64,000 bases of DNA from Terriglobia bacterium (GCA_020073385.1 JAIQFH010000017.1:52939-116938); one strand, 5' to 3'. Shown: positions 52,851 through 60,180, numbered from the stretch's first letter. The notes: generated by a model from the sequence alone, not told the origin. A program made the numbers and translations.

Positions 52851-52912
52851 AGCGGTGAGCCATTAGCGCTGAGCTGTGAGCAATCCCAGTTCGCTCATTG
52901 CTCACTGCTACT
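52851..52912. repeat. repeated-word palindrome, word GAGCAATGAGC
   Basis: AGCGGTGAGCCATTAGCGCT and GAGCTGTGAGC face GCTCATTGCTCACTGCTACT. It fills the prs-rplY gap. Confidence 0.65.
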
Positions 52913-53966
52913 ACATAAACAACTTACTTACCGAAGTCTCTTCGTGATTGGCCTGAATCGCGCGGCCAATCAATCCCGCAATCGAAAGGACGTGAATTTT
53001 TCCGCCCTTCTCGGTTCTAGCCGCATCGGCTTCGGCATTCAGCGGGATGGTATTCGTCACCACAACTTCCTTGATCACCGAATTTCGGATGTTCTCGACC
53101 GCCGGCCCCGACAGCACGGCATGCGATGCGCACGCATAAACGCAGGTCGCGCCGTTTTCGATCAAGGCCGCGGCTGTCTTCACCAGCGTACCGGCCGTAT
53201 CGATCAAATCATCGATGATCAAGCAAGTCCGGCCGTGGACGTCGCCAATCACGTTCATGATCTCGGCCACGTTCATCTCGACGCGCCGCTTATCAACAAT
53301 CGCCAGCGCCGCGTCCACTTTCTTGGCGAAAAACCTCGCGCGTTCCACGCCCCCCGCATCGGGCGAAACCACCGTCAGATTCGGCAACGCCAGCTTCCGA
53401 AAGTGATCCACCAGCACCGGCGAAGCGAACAGATGATCCACCGGGATGTTGAAAAATCCCTGCAACTGCGGCGTGTGTAAATCCACAATCAACGCGCGGT
53501 GCGCCCCGGCAGACGTCAACAAATCTGCAACCAGCTTCGACGAAATCGGACTGCGCGGCTTGTCTTTTCTGTCTTGCCTCGCATATCCGAAGTACGGAAT
53601 CACCGCCGTGATGCGCCGTGCCGATGCGCGCTTCAGCGCATCGATCATCAGCATCAACTCCATCAAGTGCTCGTCCACCGGACGGCACGTAGGCTGCATC
53701 ACGAAAACGTCGGCCCCGCGCACGTTCTCCTGGATCTGAACGTAGCACTCGCCATCGGCAAAGCGGGTGACCTGGGCCTGCCCGCGCTGCATTCCGAGAA
53801 AGTGGCAGACCTCGTCTGCCAACGCCTCGTTGGCGGTACCGCTGAAAATCTTGAACTTTTCATCCGTCCGCGGCCGCGGCTTTCGCTCCGGCTTTTCGTC
53901 AGTCACTGGCGGACTCTTCTTCTCAACTTTTTCAGCCTTGTCGGTCGGCGTGACTAAAGTTGCCAT
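52911..53966 (-). CDS. prs: ribose-phosphate pyrophosphokinase
   Basis: A 351-residue enzyme making PRPP from ribose 5-phosphate and ATP. PRPP-binding loop IIDDLIDTAGTL, PYFGYARQDRKDKPRSPISSK and VSPDAGGVERARFFAK are conserved. About 38 extra charged, probably disordered residues precede the core. First gene of the run prs-rplY-pth-rpsF-rpsR-rplI, all on the minus strand. Confidence 0.95.
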   Translation of the reverse strand: MATLVTPTDKAEKVEKKSPPVTDEKPERKPRPRTDEKFKIFSGTANEALADEVCHFLGMQRGQAQVTRFADGECYVQIQENVRGADVFVMQPTCRPVDEHLMELMLMIDALKRASARRITAVIPYFGYARQDRKDKPRSPISSKLVADLLTSAGAHRALIVDLHTPQLQGFFNIPVDHLFASPVLVDHFRKLALPNLTVVSPDAGGVERARFFAKKVDAALAIVDKRRVEMNVAEIMNVIGDVHGRTCLIIDDLIDTAGTLVKTAAALIENGATCVYACASHAVLSGPAVENIRNSVIKEVVVTNTIPLNAEADAARTEKGGKIHVLSIAGLIGRAIQANHEETSVSKLFM

Positions 53967-54064
53967 GGTTCTCTGGGCTCCTGGCCTTCAGTTCTTACCG
54001 TTTTTGCAAGCTCCCAAGCCAGCGGGTTTTCTGGCATCTGGGTACCAGCAACAGCCGAATTTCT

Positions 54065-54138
54065 TGGCTGGGCCGCTAGGATTCGAACCTAGACAAAGTG
54101 CTCCAAAGGCACTTGACCTACCATTAGTCGACGGCCCA
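54065..54138 (-). tRNA. tRNA-Gln (anticodon TTG)
   Basis: Folding on the minus strand gives acceptor TGGGCCG/CGGCCCA, D-arm GAC-TAATGGTAG-GTC, anticodon stem AGTGC/GCACT around loop CTTTGGA (anticodon TTG), and T-arm CTAGG-TTCGAAT-CCTAG, with discriminator G and encoded CCA. Reads CAA codons. Lies upstream of prs in the same direction. Confidence 0.95.
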
Positions 54139-54170
54139 GTACATCACCTCACTCTGCCGCCACAGGAGGC

Positions 54171-54196
54171 TAGAGATCCTTCGCTGCGCTCAGGAT
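54171..54196. repeat. GATCCTTCG...CTCAGGAT dispersed repeat, copy 3
   Basis: TAGAGATCCTTCGCTGCGCT followed by CAGGATTTCGG. A shortened form of 5381 and 15975. It lies between the tRNA and its half copy. Confidence 0.45.
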
Positions 54197-54238
54197 TTCG
54201 GCTGCGGGCTCCCGCTTCCCCGCCCGCAAAACGCCTCA

Positions 54239-54264
54239 ACCTACCATTAGTCGACGGCCCAGTA
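54239..54264 (-). repeat. partial copy of the tRNA-Gln 5' end
   Basis: A 26-base perfect copy of 54116-54141: the first 23 bases of the tRNA plus 3 bases of 5' flank. The rest of the tRNA is absent. It may mark a lost tandem copy or an old recombination. Confidence 0.85.
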
Positions 54265-54271
54265 AGCCATT

Positions 54272-54355
54272 GATGGATGAATCTTGATTGTTGATTGACC
54301 CCCAAAGGGGGGACTCTATTGTCATGCAACAATCCGATTTCAACAATCAAAAATT
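54272..54355. repeat. repeated-word palindrome, word GATTGTTGATT, copy 2
   Basis: ATCTTGATTGTTGATTGACC, then CCCAAAGGGGGGAC, then CAACAATC and TTTCAACAATCAAAAATTC. Related in words to 6895-6983. Confidence 0.6.
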
Positions 54356-54449
54356 CGCCGACCCAAAACCCGGCCAGACTTCAAACCACGTGGCGACAGC
54401 CACCTCGGCTGTCCAAGCGAAAGCGACCGAGCGCCCCCGACCACGACCC

Positions 54450-55541
54450 TCATTCCGGCCACATCTGCCGCCAGAAAGCCGTCCGCGTCAAGGTCGAAGC
54501 CACCTGCGCCGCCCATCCGGCCTTCCGCAGCTTTGTAACCGCCGAAGCTGCAGCCTGCCGCGATACAAACAGCCCATACAGCGTCGAGCCAGAACCCGAC
54601 AAAGACGCATACTTTGCGCCGGTGCTTACCAGCGCACGTTTAGCCTCGCCTAGCTTGGGATACTCAGGAAAGACGACTTGCTCGAAGTCGTTTTCGATCC
54701 CAGCCCGGTCAAGCCGGAAAAGCGGATTCCCGGCCCGGCCCCTTCTTTCTAACGAATGAGAAGGAGCACTGGAGTACATCTCGCTCAACCACGCCGACAA
54801 GCTGCGGCCAAGCTCATCCATTCTATCGGAGGCAGTCAGTACCGTCAATTTCGACTCGGCTCGTGTGGGGACAGCCGCCCCCGGCTGTCCGGCCGAGCGA
54901 AGCTCGGCACGCCTTTTGTTCGAGATCTCATCATCACTCATCCGAGGTAAACCTTCGCGGGCGGGAGCGCCCGCGCCATATAACCGATCCCACTCGGCAA
55001 AAGCCTTCGGAGTCGAAACTCCAATCTCAGGCGTCACAACCACACACGCTGTCGCTGGAAAATCAGGAAGAGGATAGACCTGTTCCCCTCGTCCCACGCC
55101 CAAGACAGTACCGCCCACCAAAAACAGCGGCAGATCCGACCCGACTTCCGCCGCGATCCGCAATTTTTCGGACGGCGTAAGGCTCTTGCGAACGGCGCGC
55201 TCGAGCGCGAGCAATGTCGCCACTGCGTTGGCCGAAGCTCCACCCAAGCCACCCTGCACCGGCAGCCGCTTTTTGATCTCAATGACGACTCTCCCCTTCA
55301 CGCGGAGGGTAGTCATAGCCCGCACAACCATGCGGAAGCAGGTATTTGATTCGTCGCGCGGCACCCGCGGATCGGCACAGCGAATCTCGATCCCCGAGCC
55401 TCGCCCAACGGCCACGCGGACGACATCATGCAGGCCAATCGTCTGATACACCGTCAGAAGCTCATGAAAGCCGTCATCCCGCGCAGGACCGATACGCAGC
55501 CCGAGATTGATCTTCGCGAACGATTTGACGCTGACAGGCAT
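54450..55541 (-). CDS. ispE: 4-diphosphocytidyl-2-C-methyl-D-erythritol kinase with palindrome insertions
   Basis: A 363-residue GHMP kinase of the MEP isoprenoid pathway. KSFAKINLGLRIG starts the fold, KKLPVQGGLGGASANA-like KRLPVQGGLGGASANAVA is the ATP loop, and SLSGSGSTLYGLF is the third motif. In the central region, GAGAPAREGLP and RAELRSAGQPGAAVPTRAESK are extra compared with usual enzymes of about 290-300 residues. Each is coded by a GC palindrome (54955-54980 and 54864-54908). ATG 55541 has a -10-like box nine bases upstream; longer in-frame upstream codons have no support. Confidence 0.93.
   Translation of the reverse strand: MPVSVKSFAKINLGLRIGPARDDGFHELLTVYQTIGLHDVVRVAVGRGSGIEIRCADPRVPRDESNTCFRMVVRAMTTLRVKGRVVIEIKKRLPVQGGLGGASANAVATLLALERAVRKSLTPSEKLRIAAEVGSDLPLFLVGGTVLGVGRGEQVYPLPDFPATACVVVTPEIGVSTPKAFAEWDRLYGAGAPAREGLPRMSDDEISNKRRAELRSAGQPGAAVPTRAESKLTVLTASDRMDELGRSLSAWLSEMYSSAPSHSLERRGRAGNPLFRLDRAGIENDFEQVVFPEYPKLGEAKRALVSTGAKYASLSGSGSTLYGLFVSRQAAASAVTKLRKAGWAAQVASTLTRTAFWRQMWPE
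54864..54908. repeat. family A palindrome inside ispE
   Basis: TGTGGGGACAGCCGCCCCCG and GCTGTCCGGCCGAGCGAAGC. Read on the minus strand as AELRSAGQPGAAVPT in frame, i.e. the opposite orientation to that in dus and recG. Confidence 0.8.
54955..54980. repeat. second palindrome inside ispE
   Basis: GCGGGCG-GGAG-CGCCCGC, read in frame as GAGAPAREG. A 7-bp stem. Confidence 0.5.
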
Positions 55542-55550
55542 GGACCGATG

Positions 55551-55556
55551 ATTGTA
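55551..55556 (-). promoter_or_regulatory. candidate -10 box TACAAT of ispE (leaderless)
   Basis: On the minus strand TACAAT ends nine bases before ATG 55541; no Shine-Dalgarno. Confidence 0.5.
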
Positions 55557-55679
55557 ATCTCGCCCTTGATTTAGGGGGGCAGTTAGGATAAGAAAAGGCC
55601 CCTTGATTCCGCTTCTCACCCTGGAGGTAACCCCCACCTTGGTAATCTCGACTCCGCCCATGCATGGGCGCACTCTAAA

Positions 55680-55695
55680 TGTGATTTCAATCACA
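55680..55695. promoter_or_regulatory. CRP/FNR-family-type operator palindrome
   Basis: TGTGATTTCAATCACA: perfect TGTGA-N6-TCACA with matching AAA/ACC flanks, the consensus of CRP-type regulators. It lies in the 350-base gap between the divergent ispE and the cupredoxin-like gene, 139 bases before the first and 197 bases before the second. The rest of the gap shows GGGGG and CCCCC runs but no gene. Confidence 0.6.
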
Positions 55696-55891
55696 ACCGC
55701 CACCCGTTGGACGGGCATGACGGCCCCCCCGTTGAAATAGCAAGTCCCGTACGCGCTGCTGCACGGTTTTAGGGCCCCAGGGCAGCGTTCATCCTGCAAG
55801 TTGGGAAACCGTGTGAGCGGGAGTAACGGCCAAATTCTATGCTCGCGCGCGTCGGCTGCGGTGCTGAAGCGCGAGCATCAGGGGGTGAAGT

Positions 55892-56701
55892 GTGCGCCGG
55901 ATCATTACGCGCAGCTTGTTCTCAGTTTTCTTCTTTGTCACTACGGTAGCGGCCTTTGCTCAAGAATACAAAGTGATTCACGTGACCGACGGAGGCACAA
56001 TCTCGGGCACTGTGAAGTGGTCCGGCCCGGTCCCCCGGGCGGCGGAATTCCCCATTACCAAAGACTCACAGGTCTGCGACCCCGACTCCAAAAAGACGGC
56101 TGATCTTGAACGCTTGATCGTTGGGTCGCAAGGCGGGGTCGCCAATAGCGTCGTCTATCTGAAGAACATCACATCCGGTAAGGCGATGGACCTGCCAGAG
56201 CAGCGCCGGCACCTCGATCAGAAGAAGTGCCGTTATGTGCCGCACATTCTGCTGGTTCCCCAGAGTGGCTCACTGGACATGATGAGTTCCGATGCCACGC
56301 TGCACACCATTCATATGGACGGCGCCGCCACCTTCAACCTTCCCTTTCCTTTTCCCGGCCGCGTGTCATCGCGAACCCTGCAGACCCCCGGACTGGTCAA
56401 CCTGCGCTGCAACGGAGGCCATGTCTGGATGAACGCCGAAATGTTCGTCGCGCCGCATCCGTACTATGCGGTTACCGATGAGAGCGGACGTTTCGAGTTC
56501 ACCAACGTTCCTCCGGGAACGTATCAGATTGTTGTCTGGCATGAGGGTTGGACCTTGACCGGGAAGGAGCAGGCCTACGACGTACTGACCGAACACAGCG
56601 TGCAGCGTCCAGTTTTCAACCCGCCTAAAACGTGGGAGAAATCTGTGACCGTAACGGCCAACGGCGCTTCCAACGTGGAGTTTGTGCTCTCGAACAAGTA
56701 G
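55892..56701 (+). CDS. exported cupredoxin-like / carboxypeptidase-regulatory protein
   Basis: A 269-residue exported protein: signal region SLFSVFFFVTTVAAFAQ, a beta domain starting GGTISGTVKWSGPVPRAAEF, then SSDATLHTIHMDG, LVNLRCNGGHVWMNAEM and DESGRFEFTNVPPGTYQIVVWHEGW. The H, C, H and M in HTIHM, LRCN, GGHVW and NAEM resemble the copper ligands of cupredoxins. GTG start with GGGGGTGAAG upstream. A CRP-like site lies upstream. Possible role: copper or electron-transfer protein. Confidence 0.75.
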   Translation: MRRIITRSLFSVFFFVTTVAAFAQEYKVIHVTDGGTISGTVKWSGPVPRAAEFPITKDSQVCDPDSKKTADLERLIVGSQGGVANSVVYLKNITSGKAMDLPEQRRHLDQKKCRYVPHILLVPQSGSLDMMSSDATLHTIHMDGAATFNLPFPFPGRVSSRTLQTPGLVNLRCNGGHVWMNAEMFVAPHPYYAVTDESGRFEFTNVPPGTYQIVVWHEGWTLTGKEQAYDVLTEHSVQRPVFNPPKTWEKSVTVTANGASNVEFVLSNK

Positions 56702-56769
56702 ACCGTGCCCTCACAGCGTTATTCGCGCCAGGGTGTGACCTTCGGCTGTACAATCTTGATCTCTCGCCG

Positions 56770-57549
56770 ATGCTCTCCCGCTCCAGAGCGCCCTTGCTCC
56801 TGCTCGCGCCAGCAGTCGTAATCGCAATCATTGCCCTGCTGCTGGCACCGATCCCGCAGCCGCTGACCTATCACAATTTCGCCGACCATCGCGCCTGGCT
56901 CGGCATCCCCAACTTCGGCGATGTCTTTTCCAATCTGCCTTTCGCGATCGTTGGTATCTGGGGCTTAATCGTTCTATTTACGCCCGGCAAAACGAAATTC
57001 CTCGATTCGCGCGAGCGCTGGCCATATTTCGTGATGTTTGCGTCGTTAATCCTGACTGCCTGGGGATCGGCCTACTATCACCTTGCGCCCGACAACGGCC
57101 GCCTGGTCTGGGACCGTATTCCCATCATGATCGTATTCATGGCGCTGCTCGCCGCGGTGATCGCAGAGCGCGTATCCGTCAACGCAGGCCTCATGTTGTT
57201 CCCGGTGCTGGAGGCGGTGGGCGTGGCCAGCGTGCTGTACTGGCGATCCAGCGAATTGCGGGGTCACGGCGATCTTCGTTTCTACGCGGCGGTTCAGGTA
57301 TACGCCATTCTCATCCTGCTGCTCGCCTTGCTGCTTCCACCCAACTACACCCGCGGATCTGATTTCGCTGTGGTCGTGGGCTTCTACGCGTTAGCTAAGA
57401 TTTTGGAGGAAGGCGATCGCCGGGTCTTCGCAGTGGGCCACTTGGTCGGTGGACACACGTTGAAGCATGTCGCCGCCGCTGCAGCCGGATATTGGGTTCT
57501 GCGGATGCTGACAAAAAGGCAGCTTATCTTTGCAACGGATCCGCGTTGA
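56770..57549 (+). CDS. ceramidase-family membrane protein
   Basis: A 259-residue membrane protein with about seven helices. WGSAYYHLAPDNGRLVWDRIPIM and VGGHTLKHVAAAAA give the H...D and H-x3-H metal residues of alkaline ceramidase / CREST-type hydrolases. It may cleave amide lipids. ATG 56770 is preceded by a TACAAT box 16 bases upstream; no clear Shine-Dalgarno. It follows the cupredoxin-like gene by 68 bases. Confidence 0.8.
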   Translation: MLSRSRAPLLLLAPAVVIAIIALLLAPIPQPLTYHNFADHRAWLGIPNFGDVFSNLPFAIVGIWGLIVLFTPGKTKFLDSRERWPYFVMFASLILTAWGSAYYHLAPDNGRLVWDRIPIMIVFMALLAAVIAERVSVNAGLMLFPVLEAVGVASVLYWRSSELRGHGDLRFYAAVQVYAILILLLALLLPPNYTRGSDFAVVVGFYALAKILEEGDRRVFAVGHLVGGHTLKHVAAAAAGYWVLRMLTKRQLIFATDPR

Positions 57550-57577
57550 TCCGCGTGAACCTGTGGCTGCAGACGCG
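57535..57577. repeat. repeated-word stretch, word GATCCGCGT
   Basis: ACGGATCCGCGTTGATCCGC and GTGAACC. Related to the word at 52013 and 60143. It overlaps the end of the ceramidase-like gene. Confidence 0.4.
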
Positions 57578-57608
57578 CGATTAAGCCCGCATTTGCTCGG
57601 CCTCTGTG

Positions 57609-57614
57609 TAGAAT
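57609..57614 (+). promoter_or_regulatory. candidate -10 box TAGAAT of the 57622 gene (leaderless)
   Basis: TAGAAT ends seven bases before ATG 57622. Confidence 0.5.
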
Positions 57615-57621
57615 AAGCTTG

Positions 57622-58359
57622 ATGTCTCAGGCAGCTCCAGCCATTACGCGTAGCCCGGATGAGGTCGTCCGGCAGACCCCGGTTTCCCAGGCTCCCAATG
57701 GCGTATGTTATGCCAGCGCCGGCGAAATCGCCGTCAACTCGTTCGATCTCGAACGAATGGTGGCTGCGGTTCCGACTCGCATCGCCACGGCGCTCGCGCG
57801 CAAGGCTTACTATTTTGTCCCGCTGACGGTCAGCCATGGGGACGAGACGCTCATCGCCGACCGATACGACGTTGCCCTGAGTGACAACGCCATCTGCCAT
57901 AAGAATGTGCCTCTCGGTGATTCGCAGTGCGTCTTTATCTCCACCCGCTTGATGGACGACAAGTTCTCGGTGGCGTTCGAGTTTTTTATCAACGTTGGGC
58001 ACGCGTTGGTCGATCACGCTGGAGTCTCTGCTGAATTCGCGGACCTTGCGTGGAGCCAGGTCGAAGCCGGGGTTCGCGGCGAGACCTCGCTCGATGCCTT
58101 TGAATCGCGCAAGCTCGCTACTGCCAACGGCCCCGATGCCGAGCGTTTCAAGAACGAGTATCTGGAAGCTACTTTCTCCGACACTATCTCGATTTATCTG
58201 CTTTCGCTCTACCTCGACTTCGACTATTGGGATCTTCGGGAGCGTGATTATCCGCTGCTTACTCCATCCGCACTCGCGGAACGGTTGCGTATGGTCGCCG
58301 AGTTGTTCCCACCGAACACTGGGTTCGAATTCGCCATCCTCTACAAGCGCCGGGGATGA
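57622..58359 (+). CDS. conserved-looking protein of unknown function
   Basis: A 245-residue protein without a signal or membrane segment. It has long acidic helices (AFEFFINVGHALVDHAGVSA, FKNEYLEATFSDTISIYLLS) and ends FAILYKRRG. I do not recognise a family. It heads an operon: the next gene overlaps its TGA by four bases (ATGA), then come a class I amidotransferase and a 55-residue membrane protein. Confidence 0.75.
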   Translation: MSQAAPAITRSPDEVVRQTPVSQAPNGVCYASAGEIAVNSFDLERMVAAVPTRIATALARKAYYFVPLTVSHGDETLIADRYDVALSDNAICHKNVPLGDSQCVFISTRLMDDKFSVAFEFFINVGHALVDHAGVSAEFADLAWSQVEAGVRGETSLDAFESRKLATANGPDAERFKNEYLEATFSDTISIYLLSLYLDFDYWDLRERDYPLLTPSALAERLRMVAELFPPNTGFEFAILYKRRG

Positions 58360-58664
58360 AGTTGATGGCCACCGTAGCAGCACCACGACCGCCGCGCTGG
58401 TATGGCATTCCGCTACGCGTTTTGCTCGCGACCTTCATCGGAATGTTGATCTGTTTCGCCGTGAGTCTGCTGGTTGGAATCTTGGGAATGGTAGTCGTGT
58501 CGGCGCTGCGCGGAATCCATCCGGACATGCGAATCGCCTACCGCCTAATCGCGCTGCCCATGGCGCTGGTTGCGGGATCAATCATCTTTGTGCTCTCGCT
58601 GGTTATGGAAATCCGCCACTATCGCCAGGTCAAAGCTCTCTCGGCGATCGAGAGAATGGGCTAG
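58356..58664 (+). CDS. small two-helix membrane protein
   Basis: A 102-residue protein with two strong membrane helices (LLATFIGMLICFAVSLLVGI and LIALPMALVAGSIIFVLSLV) and a charged tail. Its start overlaps the upstream stop by four bases (ATGA), and the next gene begins three bases after its stop, so all are one transcript. No family recognised. Confidence 0.75.
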   Translation: MKLMATVAAPRPPRWYGIPLRVLLATFIGMLICFAVSLLVGILGMVVVSALRGIHPDMRIAYRLIALPMALVAGSIIFVLSLVMEIRHYRQVKALSAIERMG

Positions 58665-58667
58665 CGA

Positions 58668-59429
58668 ATGCCTCCCCGCATCGCCATCCCCATGCCGCAC
58701 TCGACCGACCGCGAATACGGCGAGCGCGCGATTCCGCAATATGAGCGCGCCGTGGCGCTCGCGGGCGGAGAACCGGTACGCATTCCACTCGACCGCACGC
58801 CGGCGGACGTCAGAACTCTCGTTGAACGCTGTGACGGAGTGCTGCTGCCCGGTAGCAATGCCGACATAGACCCAACCAGATTCCGGCAAGAAAGATCGCC
58901 GCATACCGCGAACGCTGACCCGCGTCGCGATGACGTCGACACACTTCTGCTCGATGATGCTTACGCACAGCGAAAACCCGTGCTCGGCATCTGCTATGGA
59001 TTGCAGAGCCTGAACGTATTCCGCCAGGGCTCGCTGATACAACACATCCCCGACTTCCTTCCTGAAGCTATACGGGAGAAGGTCAATCACGAAGCTGGAA
59101 GAAAAGTTGCGGTCGCGCACTCGGTTGAGGTCGCGGGAGATTCTTTATTGGCGAAGATCATCGGAAATGAAGATCGCAATCAGAAGTCAGACCAGCGCAG
59201 TTCGATAACCGTGCCGGTGAATTCTTCCCATCATCAGTCCGCCGATGCGATCGGCGAAGGATTGCGTATCGTGGCTCGCTGCCCCGACGACGCCATTATT
59301 GAAGCCCTGGAAGGAACCGCGCCCGATCATTTCGTTCTCGCCGTGCAATGGCATCCCGAACGGTCGGTCGACGACGATGAAACGTCACGCAAACTCTTTC
59401 GTGCCCTGATTGCAGCGGCCAAGGGCTGA
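58668..59429 (+). CDS. class I glutamine amidotransferase, gamma-glutamyl-GABA hydrolase type
   Basis: A 253-residue C26-type hydrolase. Nucleophile Cys109 in VLGICYGLQSL, the oxyanion region LPGSNADIDPTRF, and catalytic His in AVQWHPERS. It resembles PuuD and related gamma-glutamyl hydrolases; the substrate is not known. Its distant neighbour DAO enzyme (4040) and the permease could belong to the same putrescine route, but the genes are 53 kb apart. Confidence 0.9.
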   Translation: MPPRIAIPMPHSTDREYGERAIPQYERAVALAGGEPVRIPLDRTPADVRTLVERCDGVLLPGSNADIDPTRFRQERSPHTANADPRRDDVDTLLLDDAYAQRKPVLGICYGLQSLNVFRQGSLIQHIPDFLPEAIREKVNHEAGRKVAVAHSVEVAGDSLLAKIIGNEDRNQKSDQRSSITVPVNSSHHQSADAIGEGLRIVARCPDDAIIEALEGTAPDHFVLAVQWHPERSVDDDETSRKLFRALIAAAKG

Positions 59430-59435
59430 CTTGCT

Positions 59436-59603
59436 ATGCCAAACAAAGCCACGAGGAGAACCGTTGAATTGATCGCGGCCGCGTCGCTGCTTGTGGCCCT
59501 ATTCGTCTGGCCGCGTGGGCGCACGGGATGGACGGTTCAGATTGTTTCGATTGTTGTTGGCTTTGTCTGCCTGGGCGTTTTGCGGAAGTGGCCTTCAGCG
59601 TGA
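59436..59603 (+). CDS. 55-residue membrane protein, short gene
   Basis: Six bases after the amidotransferase gene an ATG opens a 55-codon frame with two membrane segments (ELIAAASLLVALFVW and VQIVSIVVGFVCLGVLRKW) and basic ends. It ends overlapping the ispF 3' end by nine bases on the other strand. Last gene of the four-gene operon. No strong ribosome binding site. Confidence 0.6.
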   Translation: MPNKATRRTVELIAAASLLVALFVWPRGRTGWTVQIVSIVVGFVCLGVLRKWPSA

Positions 59604-60134
59604 TTTCGTCCGGCTGTGCTTCTGAGGCGATCTCTGCAGCAAAACCACCACATGCGCGATGGCCGCAGAGTCGAGATTCAAGCCCTCGGGAGTCTTCGCC
59701 TTCAGCCCAACACGATCGCAGTGCACACCCAGCAACTCTGCCACTCGCGTTCGAATCGCTGATGCGTGAGGACCGATCTTCGGCGCGGCCAGGATAAGGC
59801 TGGCGTCGATGTTGGCGACGGCGTATCCGGCGTCGTGCACTCTTTTCAACGCCTCACGCAGAAAGATCACCGAGTCAGCGCCCTTCCACTTCGGGTCCGA
59901 GGGGGGAAACAGCGCTCCTATGTCCGGCGCCGCAACCGCTCCGAGCAGCGCGTCGGTAATGGCATGCAGCAGGACATCGCCATCGGAGTGGCCGCAGAGT
60001 CCTTTGTCGTGCTCAAGAGTAATGCCCCCGATCTTCAGGGGAACGCCAGCATGGAATTCATGGGAGTCAAAGCCGTATCCAATGCGAGTCGATGGCTGTT
60101 CGGTCGCTGGTCGTCGGTCGTTAGTCTTTGGCAT
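59595..60134 (-). CDS. ispF: 2-C-methyl-D-erythritol 2,4-cyclodiphosphate synthase
   Basis: A 179-residue trimeric zinc enzyme of the MEP pathway. IGYGFDSHEF (zinc Asp/His), GLCGHSDGDVLLHAITDALLGA, DIGALFPPSDPKW and GLKAKTPEGL are all conserved. ATG 60134 was chosen; a longer start runs into a repeated-word stretch. ispD lies 44 bases upstream. Confidence 0.95.
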   Translation of the reverse strand: MPKTNDRRPATEQPSTRIGYGFDSHEFHAGVPLKIGGITLEHDKGLCGHSDGDVLLHAITDALLGAVAAPDIGALFPPSDPKWKGADSVIFLREALKRVHDAGYAVANIDASLILAAPKIGPHASAIRTRVAELLGVHCDRVGLKAKTPEGLNLDSAAIAHVVVLLQRSPQKHSRTKSR

Positions 60135-60142
60135 TTGCTCGT

Positions 60143-60180
60143 CAGGGTTATCCGTGGAAATCCGTGTAATCCGTGGCCTC
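60143..60180. repeat. repeated-word stretch between ispD and ispF, word AATCCGTG
   Basis: GTTATCCGTGGAAATCCGTG and TAATCCGTGGCC: three near-copies. It fills the ispD-ispF gap. Same word as 52013. Confidence 0.55.

Noticed and set aside
54142..54238. Second full tRNA gene
   Set aside because: Only the first 23 tRNA bases are copied; anticodon and T-arms are missing.
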